From Rhabdochlamydiaceae bacterium (lineage in GTDB: Bacteria > Chlamydiota > Chlamydiia > Chlamydiales > Rhabdochlamydiaceae): a stretch of DNA of 64,000 nucleotides. Location of the stretch: positions 62,001-126,000 of the forward strand of contig JAIELY010000001.1 of assembly GCA_019752555.1 (NCBI GenBank). Direction: 5' to 3'. The first letter of the stretch is position 1. The number at the start of each line of letters is the position of its first letter. Of the stretch, positions 42,701 through 50,514 are shown piece after piece. Position numbers and translations under genes: made by a program. The notes beneath the pieces are model-generated. The model was not told the DNA's origin, did not search any database, and saw only the letters and a program-made list of their open reading frames with translations.

Positions 42701-44795
42701 GCTAGATCGAGAAATTCCGCCTCTTTCTCCTCATATCGATGTCGCCGCTTACCATTTCTTAAGCTATGTCAATAAGTTAATGAGCAATCTTTCTGAGTTT
42801 TCACAAACAATTCAAGGTCCTGAATTTGGTAAGACACTGCGTAACCTTCAGGCGGGGATAGCAGAGCAAAAAGCACTTTTCTCTCAAACGGCTCAAGTGC
42901 TTAATCGAGTTGCTTCACATTTCAATGCATTTAAAAGAGCGATCCAGGAAAAACAATCGACAACTCAAAAAGAGATCGCACAAAAAAATGCAGTTGAGGC
43001 TTCAAGAATATTTGAGGCTCAAGAGAAGCAAATGCCTACACGGTTAGTGGGACGCCATTCCCTATTTTGGTCTGAGCTTGTAAACCAGAGGACTAATCTT
43101 CCCTATCTTGCTTCTCGCATTTCCGCAAAAATGACGGATTATGAAATCGGACAATTGGCATTCTCATTTAACTTATTCAGTCTTATTGCTGCCGCCAATT
43201 ACAAAGGAAAAATGAACGTCGACAGCTTAGATCCGTCGATCCGAAGCGCTTCTTTGCACGTCGAAAATAATTCCGTAAAGCAGATCGTCGAATCTAGAGG
43301 ACGCGTCTCATTTCCTATTGATTCATCTCTTTACAAGCATTCCTTCATCTCAGGCCCTTATCAGAATCTGCAAGTCCGTCGTGTGGTATGGTACAATGAA
43401 TCGACCAACTCTTTTACATCGAATGTATTTTATAACACCATGAGTCTTGTTCCCTATCGGGGATATTTTAAATTAAATGAATTTGCTGAAGAGGATTCCG
43501 CTTCTCATGGACCTGCGCGCTCGATGCCTTCGAGTACGATGGTTGCGTTAGAGACAACTCTGACTCCTGTGCAAGGAAAGTGGGAAGTGAAAACAGATGC
43601 CTCTTCCCATTTAAAAATCGAAGACATTGAAGGCATTCCTGCGGGCTCTTCCACATACGCCTCACATCGCGCTGTCCTCATGAGAGATATGAGCGATGCG
43701 ATCCGATCAAAACTCATCGGTTCAGAGAATTTCGACGCAAATCCCGTAGCTCAAGAAGTGAGACAGGCAGCACTTTGTCTTCCTCTAGATACAGAGAATC
43801 TGCCCCTTTTGCCCATTCCTCAAAATAATGTGGAGCATCTGCTTCAAGCCTATGCGCCTCAGCGGAATGAAATTCAACTCAGTGGTGCGGATGTCACTTA
43901 TCGTTATAGTTTTAGAAAAATGGAAGATGGCTTTTACCATTTCAAAATCCATCTTTGCTATGAAAATGCCGAAGGCAAATGTTCGTTTAGACCTATTACG
44001 CGTTTACGTGTAAGCGCGGCTACCGTTGAAGCCTTTCGCAAGCCCAGCCGCATTCAAACACCTGAAGATGTGCATTTAGCGGAATTTTTCGCCTGTTTGC
44101 TTTTCGGAGGCTATTACCCTAATGAAGGGATGCCAAACAAAAGCACCTACGTTAGCAGAAATAAAGACATTGTTGCTCCTGACTTTACCCCGCTTCCTCC
44201 TGTCAGTGAAATCTTAAGAGCCTTTCCGCAAGCGACTTTTGTTTATGATCACCGGGTCTATGATGATTCTGCAAGAGCCGCATTGGAGGAAACTCTAAGA
44301 TCGCAAAAGATCACGCCAGCATCGGCTCATTTCTTCGAACTTCCCGCCTTGGAAATTGATCCAGCTGAGTACATGAAAATTCAAGATGATATCTCTAAAG
44401 CCGTAGATGCCGCTTTCGAATTTCCTGAGTATAAGGCTTTTAAAAGTAGCCATGAACTTGCGATCACTCAGATGTGCCTTGCATCGAGCTTAACAGGAGC
44501 TGAGATCCAACGAGAGCTAGCTTCTCATGCGAGGATTATTTCTCCTGGTCAAATGGGTCTTTTCGCTGGCGCACCCGTCACAAGAGTCCCTGTTCGAGGC
44601 TTGCGAACAATGCAGAGGCTCATCGAACAAAATCCTTCTCTTGAGATGAAGCGTTTTAATATTTACAAGCAAGAGCTTAAAAACATTGAAATGCTGTTAA
44701 CTCAAGCAGAAATAAGCCCTAAGGCTGTTGAAGATGCGTTAATAGATCTTGAAATGGCATTAGGTACATTGAAGGAAATTTCCTTTGTTCTGTAA
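39732..44795 (+). CDS. Giant Ser-rich coiled-coil protein, candidate T3SS effector
   Basis: 1687 residues with no recognised domain. The N-terminus is Ser-rich (SSLSSSSSSRLESYP), with no signal peptide, and another Ser tract lies near 255. Coiled-coil segments occur at about 203-240, 370-420, 580-620 and 690-740. One hydrophobic segment (about 815-835, CAALAASLYSLLT) is the only membrane candidate. Motif G-x-AGISA occurs twice (near 297 and 643), each just before an acidic helical stretch. The final 600 residues look globular. It is transcribed divergently from the T3SS operon. A polar Ser-rich N-terminus and this position suggest a secreted effector, which is inference. The ATG at 39777 (AGG upstream) is an alternative start. 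Confidence 0.72.
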   Translation: MLRKLMDCFKEKAGFMAGSVSSLSSSSSSRLESYPQASSSRPPQMLTQGVQTSLIQHCGGRHTLILTLSDSARSIPRETLSSDLEQFFDLLLEQNILVDEIVGHGHICTLARSILSSKTAPSSSFSSEPVSVSRHLLQQVLPAATLSRTYRSETRSSEAKPTRKTLPITNISLGSSSTHFRTLRPSTSQPVDTSPIDDQIEVLQKLKQEAEEERDKKISALKAERDRKLRELDQKYPQGEEESEITASTSFASSSSSPSSSSLRSITSLLDGATSNDAPLVTRDESRTRPTQFLGDAGVAGISAPGLHNLEEQVGEITCGWVADDWEKRGEEGWGKLPYCADNTHTITNDPHTLRQGSEVREAKKAVKGFYAREARKIEEKFIEEKEEYAPEKINREFEKKLSELEGQYDNLLDPICDRIKDLIEEKINDPNFLKKIKRVHDSLDPQSSSRINNGKTKVLFRKNGRTYSDRIDRDTWSDNHHGFWDFELLLRIVHSDRGDRGFGNADDFLADFCIKILKDFPNMDSIREDAVYAIPVCLRDCAEAATAIYFKGKDLPKILKIAEEFAPIKTLQDEYDQINSDYARDKKALRREREVTINGPERRRIKNHLENQSERDRRLRRINRPKGGKIEPSHSATARLASTGIAGISANVEALVDIDDDIADIQLIKTTAKERLEDATEEAKTAEGDGLEALLKEIGDLNQTIKDADDDIEYLEGVRQSICRDEINQQFDSAKQTILTQHQLLNLSFGHIETLCQHFGSKGGAEAAKAAQLSGQFICNLRILRKAYDSYHQHKANGETGLAALKQIGSALAIAEPVLGCAALAASLYSLLTVDDKEALPPLTQQAFFDVVNDQLFPMLEEIHTTLNKGQRTLGEKIDAQTSLQILALDHVHKSLSQQLKEHTNSLHARFDSAEFNAFKTRVKGQIETFDDERVKCLSTGGNYLKHTQRFLKQARSEFRNGLTGNQGDFALKEAWAQPAYATGVVARKLDREIPPLSPHIDVAAYHFLSYVNKLMSNLSEFSQTIQGPEFGKTLRNLQAGIAEQKALFSQTAQVLNRVASHFNAFKRAIQEKQSTTQKEIAQKNAVEASRIFEAQEKQMPTRLVGRHSLFWSELVNQRTNLPYLASRISAKMTDYEIGQLAFSFNLFSLIAAANYKGKMNVDSLDPSIRSASLHVENNSVKQIVESRGRVSFPIDSSLYKHSFISGPYQNLQVRRVVWYNESTNSFTSNVFYNTMSLVPYRGYFKLNEFAEEDSASHGPARSMPSSTMVALETTLTPVQGKWEVKTDASSHLKIEDIEGIPAGSSTYASHRAVLMRDMSDAIRSKLIGSENFDANPVAQEVRQAALCLPLDTENLPLLPIPQNNVEHLLQAYAPQRNEIQLSGADVTYRYSFRKMEDGFYHFKIHLCYENAEGKCSFRPITRLRVSAATVEAFRKPSRIQTPEDVHLAEFFACLLFGGYYPNEGMPNKSTYVSRNKDIVAPDFTPLPPVSEILRAFPQATFVYDHRVYDDSARAALEETLRSQKITPASAHFFELPALEIDPAEYMKIQDDISKAVDAAFEFPEYKAFKSSHELAITQMCLASSLTGAEIQRELASHARIISPGQMGLFAGAPVTRVPVRGLRTMQRLIEQNPSLEMKRFNIYKQELKNIEMLLTQAEISPKAVEDALIDLEMALGTLKEISFVL

Positions 44796-44817
44796 ATCGT
44801 GCTCAGTCTAATTCAAA

Positions 44818-44839
44818 AGGCTCGGAAATTTCCGAGCCT
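44818..44839 (+). terminator. Palindromic terminator after the giant gene
   Basis: A perfect 22-bp palindrome, AGGCTCGGAAA followed by its complement, ending 44 bp past the stop codon. It is followed by CATTTCATCT, a weak T-rich tract. Confidence 0.65.
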
Positions 44840-44985
44840 CATTTCATCTCGAGTGCGCATTGCGATTGGCTTACAAAACGAAGGAAAGCGGCCTCTTGAG
44901 ATTCATAAAAGTAAAACCTTCAAAAGAATACTAAGTCGCAAAAGCTAGAGAGGTAGTTATAATTTTAACTGTCTCTGTTGTTCTT

Positions 44986-46284
44986 ATGTCATGCTGCCTT
45001 TGCGTTAATCCTTATTCTTGGTATGCTGGGAGGATGAAAACGGAAAGCCTTCCTACAGACACATTTCAACAGAAAACGCGCCGCGCGCTTCTCTGGATGA
45101 ATCTTTCCAATGAGCCCTTTGTGGTGCTCTATGCTCTTCTGCCTTTCATTTTTAGAAAAGATTTAGGCGCTTCTTTATTGCAAATTTCTATTTTAACTGC
45201 GCTGCGTCCTGTTTTACCGCTGTTTTCATTTTATTGGAGTGCGAATTTAACCAATCGAAAGCACTTATTGCGCTCGAATCTCATTGGCGCGTGGGTGTTG
45301 GGAAGGGTTCCTTTTCTTTTTGTTCCTTGGCTTGATAATGCGTGGTATATCATCTTTTGTTGCGCAGTGTATGAATTTTTTAACAAATCGGGCATCCCGG
45401 CTTTGATGGAGATATTAAAAATTAATATTCCAAAAGAAGCGCGAGAAAAAACGTATGCCTTCTATTTTGTTTTAAGCTTTATCGAAAGCATTTTACTAGG
45501 GCTGATGATGGGAGGCTTGCTGGACCACCATCCGGGCATTTGGCGTATCTTATGCTGCCTCACAGTCCTTGCCGGCTTAAGTAGTATTTTTGTTCAAATG
45601 CGGGTGCCGATTCCTCTAGATAACCTGCCAAAAATTGCTTTACCCCCTTTAAAAACCCGTTTTGTGCAGCCCTGGGTCGAAGCGTTTGCTCTATTAAAAA
45701 GACGTCCTGACTTTGCGAAATTTCAGTGGGGTTTTATGACAGGGGGCTTTGGACTCATGCTGATCGCACCGAGCCTTTCTATTTATTATGTGGATTTTTT
45801 GAATCTGGAACACACTCAAATTGTTACAGGGCGCTCGATCCTAATGGGAGTGGGAATTGTGATCTCGTCTTATTTTTGGCAGAAAGCTCTCTCTGGGCTT
45901 GCAATCCCTCGGTTAACTGCTAGAATTTTAATTGGATTCGCCCTTTTTCCTCTTGTGCTTCTTCTCTCGACGTTCCATATGCAGTGGTTTTATCTCTCCT
46001 TCATCATCTATGGGATTGCGCAAGCAGGAAGCCATTTGCTTTGGAATCTTTCCGGAACGCTCTTTGCGGGCGAGGAAGACAGCTCACCCTATTCGCGCGT
46101 CAATATCTTGATGGTGGGACTGCGCGGCATTGTGGCTCCTGCGCTAGGGGGGATCTTTTGCAAACTCTTTGGTCCAATCCCGATGCTGATTTCGGGGGGG
46201 GTAATCTGTCTGTTAGGCGCGTGGTATGCCAAGAGTGTAAGCTTCAATCGAAAGGCCGCCGTGATAGAAGGGGAAAGAGGATAA
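44986..46284 (+). CDS. Major facilitator superfamily transporter
   Basis: 432 residues with 11-12 hydrophobic segments in the MFS pattern. The first half has FVVLYALLPFIFRKDLGASL and a basic loop after helix 2 (ANLTNRKHLLRSN). The second half begins near FQWGFMTGGFGLMLIAPSLS. Substrate cannot be told. Two starts are possible: the ATG at 44986 without a ribosome site, and the ATG at 45034 with GGGAGG immediately next to it (unusually close). Its last 72 bp overlap the convergent methyltransferase gene, so transcripts collide tail to tail. Confidence 0.8.
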   Translation: MSCCLCVNPYSWYAGRMKTESLPTDTFQQKTRRALLWMNLSNEPFVVLYALLPFIFRKDLGASLLQISILTALRPVLPLFSFYWSANLTNRKHLLRSNLIGAWVLGRVPFLFVPWLDNAWYIIFCCAVYEFFNKSGIPALMEILKINIPKEAREKTYAFYFVLSFIESILLGLMMGGLLDHHPGIWRILCCLTVLAGLSSIFVQMRVPIPLDNLPKIALPPLKTRFVQPWVEAFALLKRRPDFAKFQWGFMTGGFGLMLIAPSLSIYYVDFLNLEHTQIVTGRSILMGVGIVISSYFWQKALSGLAIPRLTARILIGFALFPLVLLLSTFHMQWFYLSFIIYGIAQAGSHLLWNLSGTLFAGEEDSSPYSRVNILMVGLRGIVAPALGGIFCKLFGPIPMLISGGVICLLGAWYAKSVSFNRKAAVIEGERG

Positions 46285-47337
46285 AATCGTAAGGCCCGTG
46301 GCTCGGGCATATTCCTCATCAGGAGCTAGAACCCAAGCTCTCACTTTAGTAGGACTTGAGCGCTTGACAAACTCACCTAATTGCCGATAAATTTCCTTTG
46401 ATGTTTCTAACCGCTTGCCGAAAGGAGGATTCGTTAAGACGAGAGTGGGAGGTGTTCTTGGCTGGTAGCGTGCAATCGATGCTTGGGTCACTTCGATCTC
46501 GCTTGCAAAGCCCACATTCTGAAGGTGCGTTTTGCAAATTTGAACCGCTTCTCGATCTTGATCGGCCCCAAAAATCTTGCCAGGCTGAAGGGGGATCCGC
46601 GCGCTATCTGCTTCTTTTTTGATCTCTTCCCATAAACGCGGTTCATGTTCCGACATTAAGAGAAAGCCCCACGATTTGCGGAAATACCCTGCAGGTGTTT
46701 TTGATGCAATCAGGGCGGCTTCAATTAAAAAGGTTCCTGAGCCGCAAAAAGGGTCGCAGAGGATCGTATCCGATTTAAAACCAGCTTCTATAAGAAGCGC
46801 TGCTGCTAAGTTTTCTTGAATGCTAGCTGCTGAGCTTAAGGTGCGCCATCCCCGTTTGTATAGAGGAGCTCCGGAAGTGTCCAAGCTGATGATCCCGCGA
46901 TTGTTGTGAATGAAAAGATTGAGCTGCACGTCGGGATTTTTCACATCGACAGAGGGGCGAGCGCCTTTTTCTTCACGGATCCGATCGCACACGCCATCTT
47001 TCATCACTTGAGCTCCGTAAAGGCTGTTGCGGATATTGGGGTGGCTTACGTTCGCATCGATGGCAAAGGTCTTTGTTTCATCGAGGTAGTTGAGCCAAGG
47101 GATCTCTTTTGCCGCGCGGTAGAGAGAGTCTTTGTCTCTACAGTTAAAATGTTTGAGGGGCCAAAGAACGCGGGTTGCTAAACGAGAACCGTAATTAATC
47201 CGATAAACATTTTCAATTGTCTGTGGGGCAAAGACTCCGCGGAAGCTAGAGCGCACCGCTTTCACTTTAAGATGTTTTAGCTCTTGAACTAAAAAATCTT
47301 CGCATTGCTCAGGGCAGGTGATAAAAAGTTCTGTCAT
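46213..47337 (-). CDS. THUMP-domain 23S rRNA guanine-N2 methyltransferase (RlmL-like)
   Basis: 374 residues from the ATG at 47337 (AGGA five bases upstream); the frame extends into ychF but a start there is unlikely. The N-terminal THUMP domain covers about 1-150. The class I methyltransferase domain has CDPFCGSGTFLIEA near 192 and the catalytic NPPFGKRL near 302, as in RlmL/YpsC proteins that make m2G2445 in 23S rRNA. The RlmK half of the E. coli fusion is absent, as is usual outside gammaproteobacteria. It follows ychF by 7 bp. Confidence 0.88.
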   Translation of the reverse strand: MTELFITCPEQCEDFLVQELKHLKVKAVRSSFRGVFAPQTIENVYRINYGSRLATRVLWPLKHFNCRDKDSLYRAAKEIPWLNYLDETKTFAIDANVSHPNIRNSLYGAQVMKDGVCDRIREEKGARPSVDVKNPDVQLNLFIHNNRGIISLDTSGAPLYKRGWRTLSSAASIQENLAAALLIEAGFKSDTILCDPFCGSGTFLIEAALIASKTPAGYFRKSWGFLLMSEHEPRLWEEIKKEADSARIPLQPGKIFGADQDREAVQICKTHLQNVGFASEIEVTQASIARYQPRTPPTLVLTNPPFGKRLETSKEIYRQLGEFVKRSSPTKVRAWVLAPDEEYARATGLTILSSFPFYHGGLSIEAYTLGIPRA

Positions 47338-47344
47338 GGAAGTC

Positions 47345-48439
47345 CTAATTGTGGAAAAAGAGCACAACATCGCCGTCTTTAACGATGTAGTCTTTTCCCT
47401 CTGAGCGCGCTTTACCCGCTTCGCGTGCGCCAACGCGTCCATCGTACTTGACCATGTCGTCAAAAGCGATCACTTCCGCGCGAATAAACCCTTTTTGTAA
47501 GTCAGTATGGATTTTTCCCGCAGCTTCAGGTGCTTTCGTGCCGCGCGTAATTGTCCAAGCGCGTGTTTCAATTTCACCGGTTGTGATGTAGGTAATTAGC
47601 CCGAGTGTGTCAAACGCGCCTTTAATCAGACGATTGAGACCAGAGTCTTCGACTCCAAGCGATTTTAAAAACTCAGCAGCACCCTCTTCGTCGAGCTGCG
47701 CGATCTCTTCTTCCAGCTTCGCGCAGATTGGAATGACGGTATTTCCCTCTTTAAGGGCATAGTCGCGCACTTGCTGTACGTACTCATTTTCCATGGAAGG
47801 CAGGTCGCTCTCGGAAACGTTTGTTGCGTAAATCACTTTCTTATCTGTCAAAAAGGGGTAGTCCGCTAGACATAGCCTCTCTTCCTCAGAGAGGTCAAGA
47901 GTGCGCAGCGGCTTGTTCTGATTTAAGTGGACAAGCGCTTTTTTGAGAGCTTCGATCACGATGAGTAGTTCTTTTTTGCCTTTTGCTTGTTTCTCCAAGC
48001 GGCTGATGATGTTTTCTGCCATTTGCAAGTCTGAGAGGATGAGTTCAAGATTAATGACCTCAATATCTGCAATTGGATCTACTTTACCCGCAACGTGGAT
48101 CACATCGTCATTTTCAAAGCAGCGAACGACATGGACAATCGCATCGGTTTCGCGGATGTTGGCTAAGAACTGATTGCCTAGACCCTCTCCCTGAGAGGCT
48201 CCTTTAACAAGCCCTGCAATGTCGACGAAGGTCACGGTAGCGGGGATGATTTTGGTGCTATTGGACATGTCGGAGAGCACCTTGAGGCGTGGATCGGGGA
48301 CATCGACGATCCCAACATTGGGATCGATGGTGCAAAAGGGATAGTTGGCAGCTGCCGCTGCTTTACGTGTTAACGCGTTGAATAGAGTCGACTTACCGAC
48401 GTTGGGCAGACCAACAATGCCACAAGAAAAACCAGCCAT
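47345..48439 (-). CDS. ychF: Redox-responsive ATPase YchF (Obg family)
   Basis: 364 residues. The P-loop is [12 protein letters not shown] near residue 8. The G4 motif of Obg proteins reads YATNVSE here (N-x-x-E in place of NKxD), explaining ATP preference. The C-terminal TGS domain includes [13 protein letters not shown]. In C. trachomatis ychF (CT092, recalled) is between ribF and cdsU. Here it keeps its orientation but is separated from both by inserted genes. Confidence 0.96.
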   Translation of the reverse strand: MAGFSCGIVGLPNVGKSTLFNALTRKAAAAANYPFCTIDPNVGIVDVPDPRLKVLSDMSNSTKIIPATVTFVDIAGLVKGASQGEGLGNQFLANIRETDAIVHVVRCFENDDVIHVAGKVDPIADIEVINLELILSDLQMAENIISRLEKQAKGKKELLIVIEALKKALVHLNQNKPLRTLDLSEEERLCLADYPFLTDKKVIYATNVSESDLPSMENEYVQQVRDYALKEGNTVIPICAKLEEEIAQLDEEGAAEFLKSLGVEDSGLNRLIKGAFDTLGLITYITTGEIETRAWTITRGTKAPEAAGKIHTDLQKGFIRAEVIAFDDMVKYDGRVGAREAGKARSEGKDYIVKDGDVVLFFHN

Positions 48440-48535
48440 AGAGCTCCCTTACAAATTTAAGCTATTCAAGATAGAGGATCTAAGGCTGTTTTGCAAGGAG
48501 ATTTATCAGGTTTAAACCTTCCCAAAACAGAGGCG

Positions 48536-48559
48536 CCCCCTTACCGGTGGGTAAGGGGG
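48536..48559 (-). terminator. Hairpin between the LRR gene and ychF
   Basis: CCCCCTTACC (48536-48545) pairs perfectly with GGTAAGGGGG (48550-48559) around a GGTG loop. On the minus strand the hairpin lies just past the LRR gene stop, and GTTTTGGG follows. On the plus strand it is followed by TTTTTT, so it may block transcription in both directions. Confidence 0.6.
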
Positions 48560-48567
48560 GGCATTTT

Positions 48568-50136
48568 TTATTCTGAATCGGCTGGGATTAAGTGGGAATA
48601 GAGGATTCCGAAGAGTGTCATTTGACGTAAGAGATTATTTGCTAACAGGGTCTCTAAGGACTCCCGAGCGGTCTCTGGTACTGTGGACACTTCAGCAGCA
48701 GCCCAATCATCAACATTTGCGTTATAGATAAAGACTGTTTCTCTAAATAAATTTGTTAATGACGTGTTTGTTTGAATGGATTGTACGAATCGTGTTATTC
48801 CTTCTGGAGTGGAGGGAATTGAAATAGTCAAATCTTTTAAGGTTGAATTGATCTTAAGCGCGCGTTCTAGAGGCTCAAGGTCTAATGGCTGTTCTGGGGC
48901 GTCATAATTCTTTTGCAGACGTAATGTTTCAATAGATTGGTTTTTTTCGAGCATAAGAGATAATTCATTAATTACTCTTTGGCTATGAATGGATTGCGGC
49001 AATAAAAGATAAGAGAGTGTGATATTGTCATGAAGGGATCGTGCTATTGCGCAATATCCTTCTTCTTCAAATGAAACAGACTCTAAATCTAGATGGCAAA
49101 GAGACCTATGGGTTGTTAAGGCTCTTGCAAGCTCGATAGCGCCCTCGTCTCCCATCGGAGTCTCAGCCGTTTCGGTGATTCTCAATGCGCCAAGAGTTGT
49201 GGGATTTGCTATGAGAGCATCTGCAATAGTGGACCAGTGCTGCCGCGCACTAAAGTGAATCAATGCTAAATCTGTTATAGCTGTATTTCTCTCGATCACT
49301 TCTCCGATTGCAGAAGCTCTTTGTTCTAAGCTCACCGCGTCATTACATTCGACAAAACTAAGCTGTAACTGACTTAAAGTGGAATTGTTTTTTAAACCCT
49401 CCATAAGAGCAAGCATTGCTTCAGTCTCCATGCGAGGCAGCTCCAACGATGTTAAAGAGCTTGTAGTAGACAACAGAAGAGAAAGAGCTGCTGCAGTGTG
49501 TTTATTGAGGCGGGTTTCGTAAGAGCCTCTTAGATGCAGAGTTGAAAGAGAAGGTGCGAGAAGAGCCCCGCAAAATAATGCGGCAGTCTGCTTTCGGCTC
49601 AGTTGGGTGTCTATTAGAGTTAAGGTGTTAAAATTGGGGTGAGCGATCATCACCGAAGAAATGGCTTGGCTCGAATTCTCGCTTAATCTGAGGCTTGTTA
49701 ATTCTAAAGTGGTGAGCTCCGTTCCGCTAGCAGCTAGTGTTTGGAAAATTTCAACAAACGTTTTTTCAGACATTCCGACATATTCAAGAGACAGTTTTCT
49801 TAAAGATGTCATGTTCGAAAGAGAGCTTGTGATTTGTTTTACGCTTGTATCCTCGATTGTCCATGCAGATCCGAGCCTCAATTTCGTCAGTGCTGGGCAA
49901 GCGTGTAATAGAGTAGCAAATGCGGGGGGAAGCGTAGACCGATAATCGGTAGAGAGCGATAGAAAGTTAAGTGCTGGAGGAACATGTGCGATTAGCGTTT
50001 TAAAGATCTTATCTATGCCCTTTGCGCCATTGCGGAGTTCCACATGCAGACCGAGTGAGGAAGGGTTAAGCGTTAAGAAAGTGATGAGATAGTCTTTTGT
50101 TAAAAATTTTATTAATTTTTTGAGGAAGGATCGCAT
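48568..50136 (-). CDS. Leucine-rich-repeat protein, main part of a -1 frameshifted paralogue
   Basis: 522 residues starting in the overlap with the 76-codon upstream frame. From about residue 45 on it aligns with the intact paralogue at 50515-52290: FLTKDYLI near the start, then TSSLTSLELPRMETEAMLAL versus TSSLTSLELPHIETEAMIAL, and a shared C-terminus LRQMTLFGILYSHL. The repeats resemble ribonuclease-inhibitor-type LRRs (L-x-x-L-x-L at about 26-29 residue intervals), typical of eukaryote-like effectors. The proper N-terminus is encoded in the 0 frame at 50112-50342. Whether a full protein is made depends on frameshifting at the A6 run, so it could equally be a pseudogene. Confidence 0.7.
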   Translation of the reverse strand: MRSFLKKLIKFLTKDYLITFLTLNPSSLGLHVELRNGAKGIDKIFKTLIAHVPPALNFLSLSTDYRSTLPPAFATLLHACPALTKLRLGSAWTIEDTSVKQITSSLSNMTSLRKLSLEYVGMSEKTFVEIFQTLAASGTELTTLELTSLRLSENSSQAISSVMIAHPNFNTLTLIDTQLSRKQTAALFCGALLAPSLSTLHLRGSYETRLNKHTAAALSLLLSTTSSLTSLELPRMETEAMLALMEGLKNNSTLSQLQLSFVECNDAVSLEQRASAIGEVIERNTAITDLALIHFSARQHWSTIADALIANPTTLGALRITETAETPMGDEGAIELARALTTHRSLCHLDLESVSFEEEGYCAIARSLHDNITLSYLLLPQSIHSQRVINELSLMLEKNQSIETLRLQKNYDAPEQPLDLEPLERALKINSTLKDLTISIPSTPEGITRFVQSIQTNTSLTNLFRETVFIYNANVDDWAAAEVSTVPETARESLETLLANNLLRQMTLFGILYSHLIPADSE

Positions 50137-50342
50137 TTGTTTAAATTAATAGTTACAAAAATGTCAATCTCTTCAGTTTTTTTATCATAGGTGATGCATG
50201 TAGAAGATCTTCTTAAATAACGTACTTGTTCCAGCGTGACGCTTGTTTCTCGTGGGATGATGCGTTCGCCTTTCAGAGGGGGTGGAAACGGCGATATGTA
50301 TGAAGTGATGCTTGAATAGGGTGCAGAAGAACTAGAAGCCAT
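50112..50342 (-). CDS. N-terminal fragment of the frameshifted LRR paralogue
   Basis: 76 codons ending in TAA at 50112. The start ASSSSAPYSSITSYISPFP mirrors the intact paralogue (ASSSSALHSSITSCISPFP), and EEIDIFVTINLNK corresponds to EEISIYANIFLNK. GAGGA sits just before the ATG, and a promoter lies at 50385-50413, so this is the real translational start of the gene. The reading frame is left at the heptamer A-AAA-AAT (50121-50115): a -1 slip there continues directly into the 48568-50136 frame. Confidence 0.72.
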   Translation of the reverse strand: MASSSSAPYSSITSYISPFPPPLKGERIIPRETSVTLEQVRYLRRSSTCITYDKKTEEIDIFVTINLNKCDPSSKN

Positions 50343-50384
50343 ATATCCTCAATATTTTATAATTAATTAGTGTTTCGTTGAATA

Positions 50385-50413
50385 ATTGTATTTTAATTTA
50401 ATTTATTGTTCAA
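50385..50413 (-). promoter_or_regulatory. Promoter of the frameshifted LRR gene
   Basis: On the minus strand TTGAAC (50413-50408) and TACAAT (50390-50385) are 17 bases apart. The spacer and the roughly 35 bases after the -10 are nearly the same as those upstream of the intact paralogue. Confidence 0.6.
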
Positions 50414-50514
50414 TATTAAAATTATTTGTATTTAATATTGCGTGTTAATGAGTGAAATGGATTCTCAAAAGAAGATCTAATTTCAATTAATAAGGAGAAG
50501 GGGGTATTAATCTT

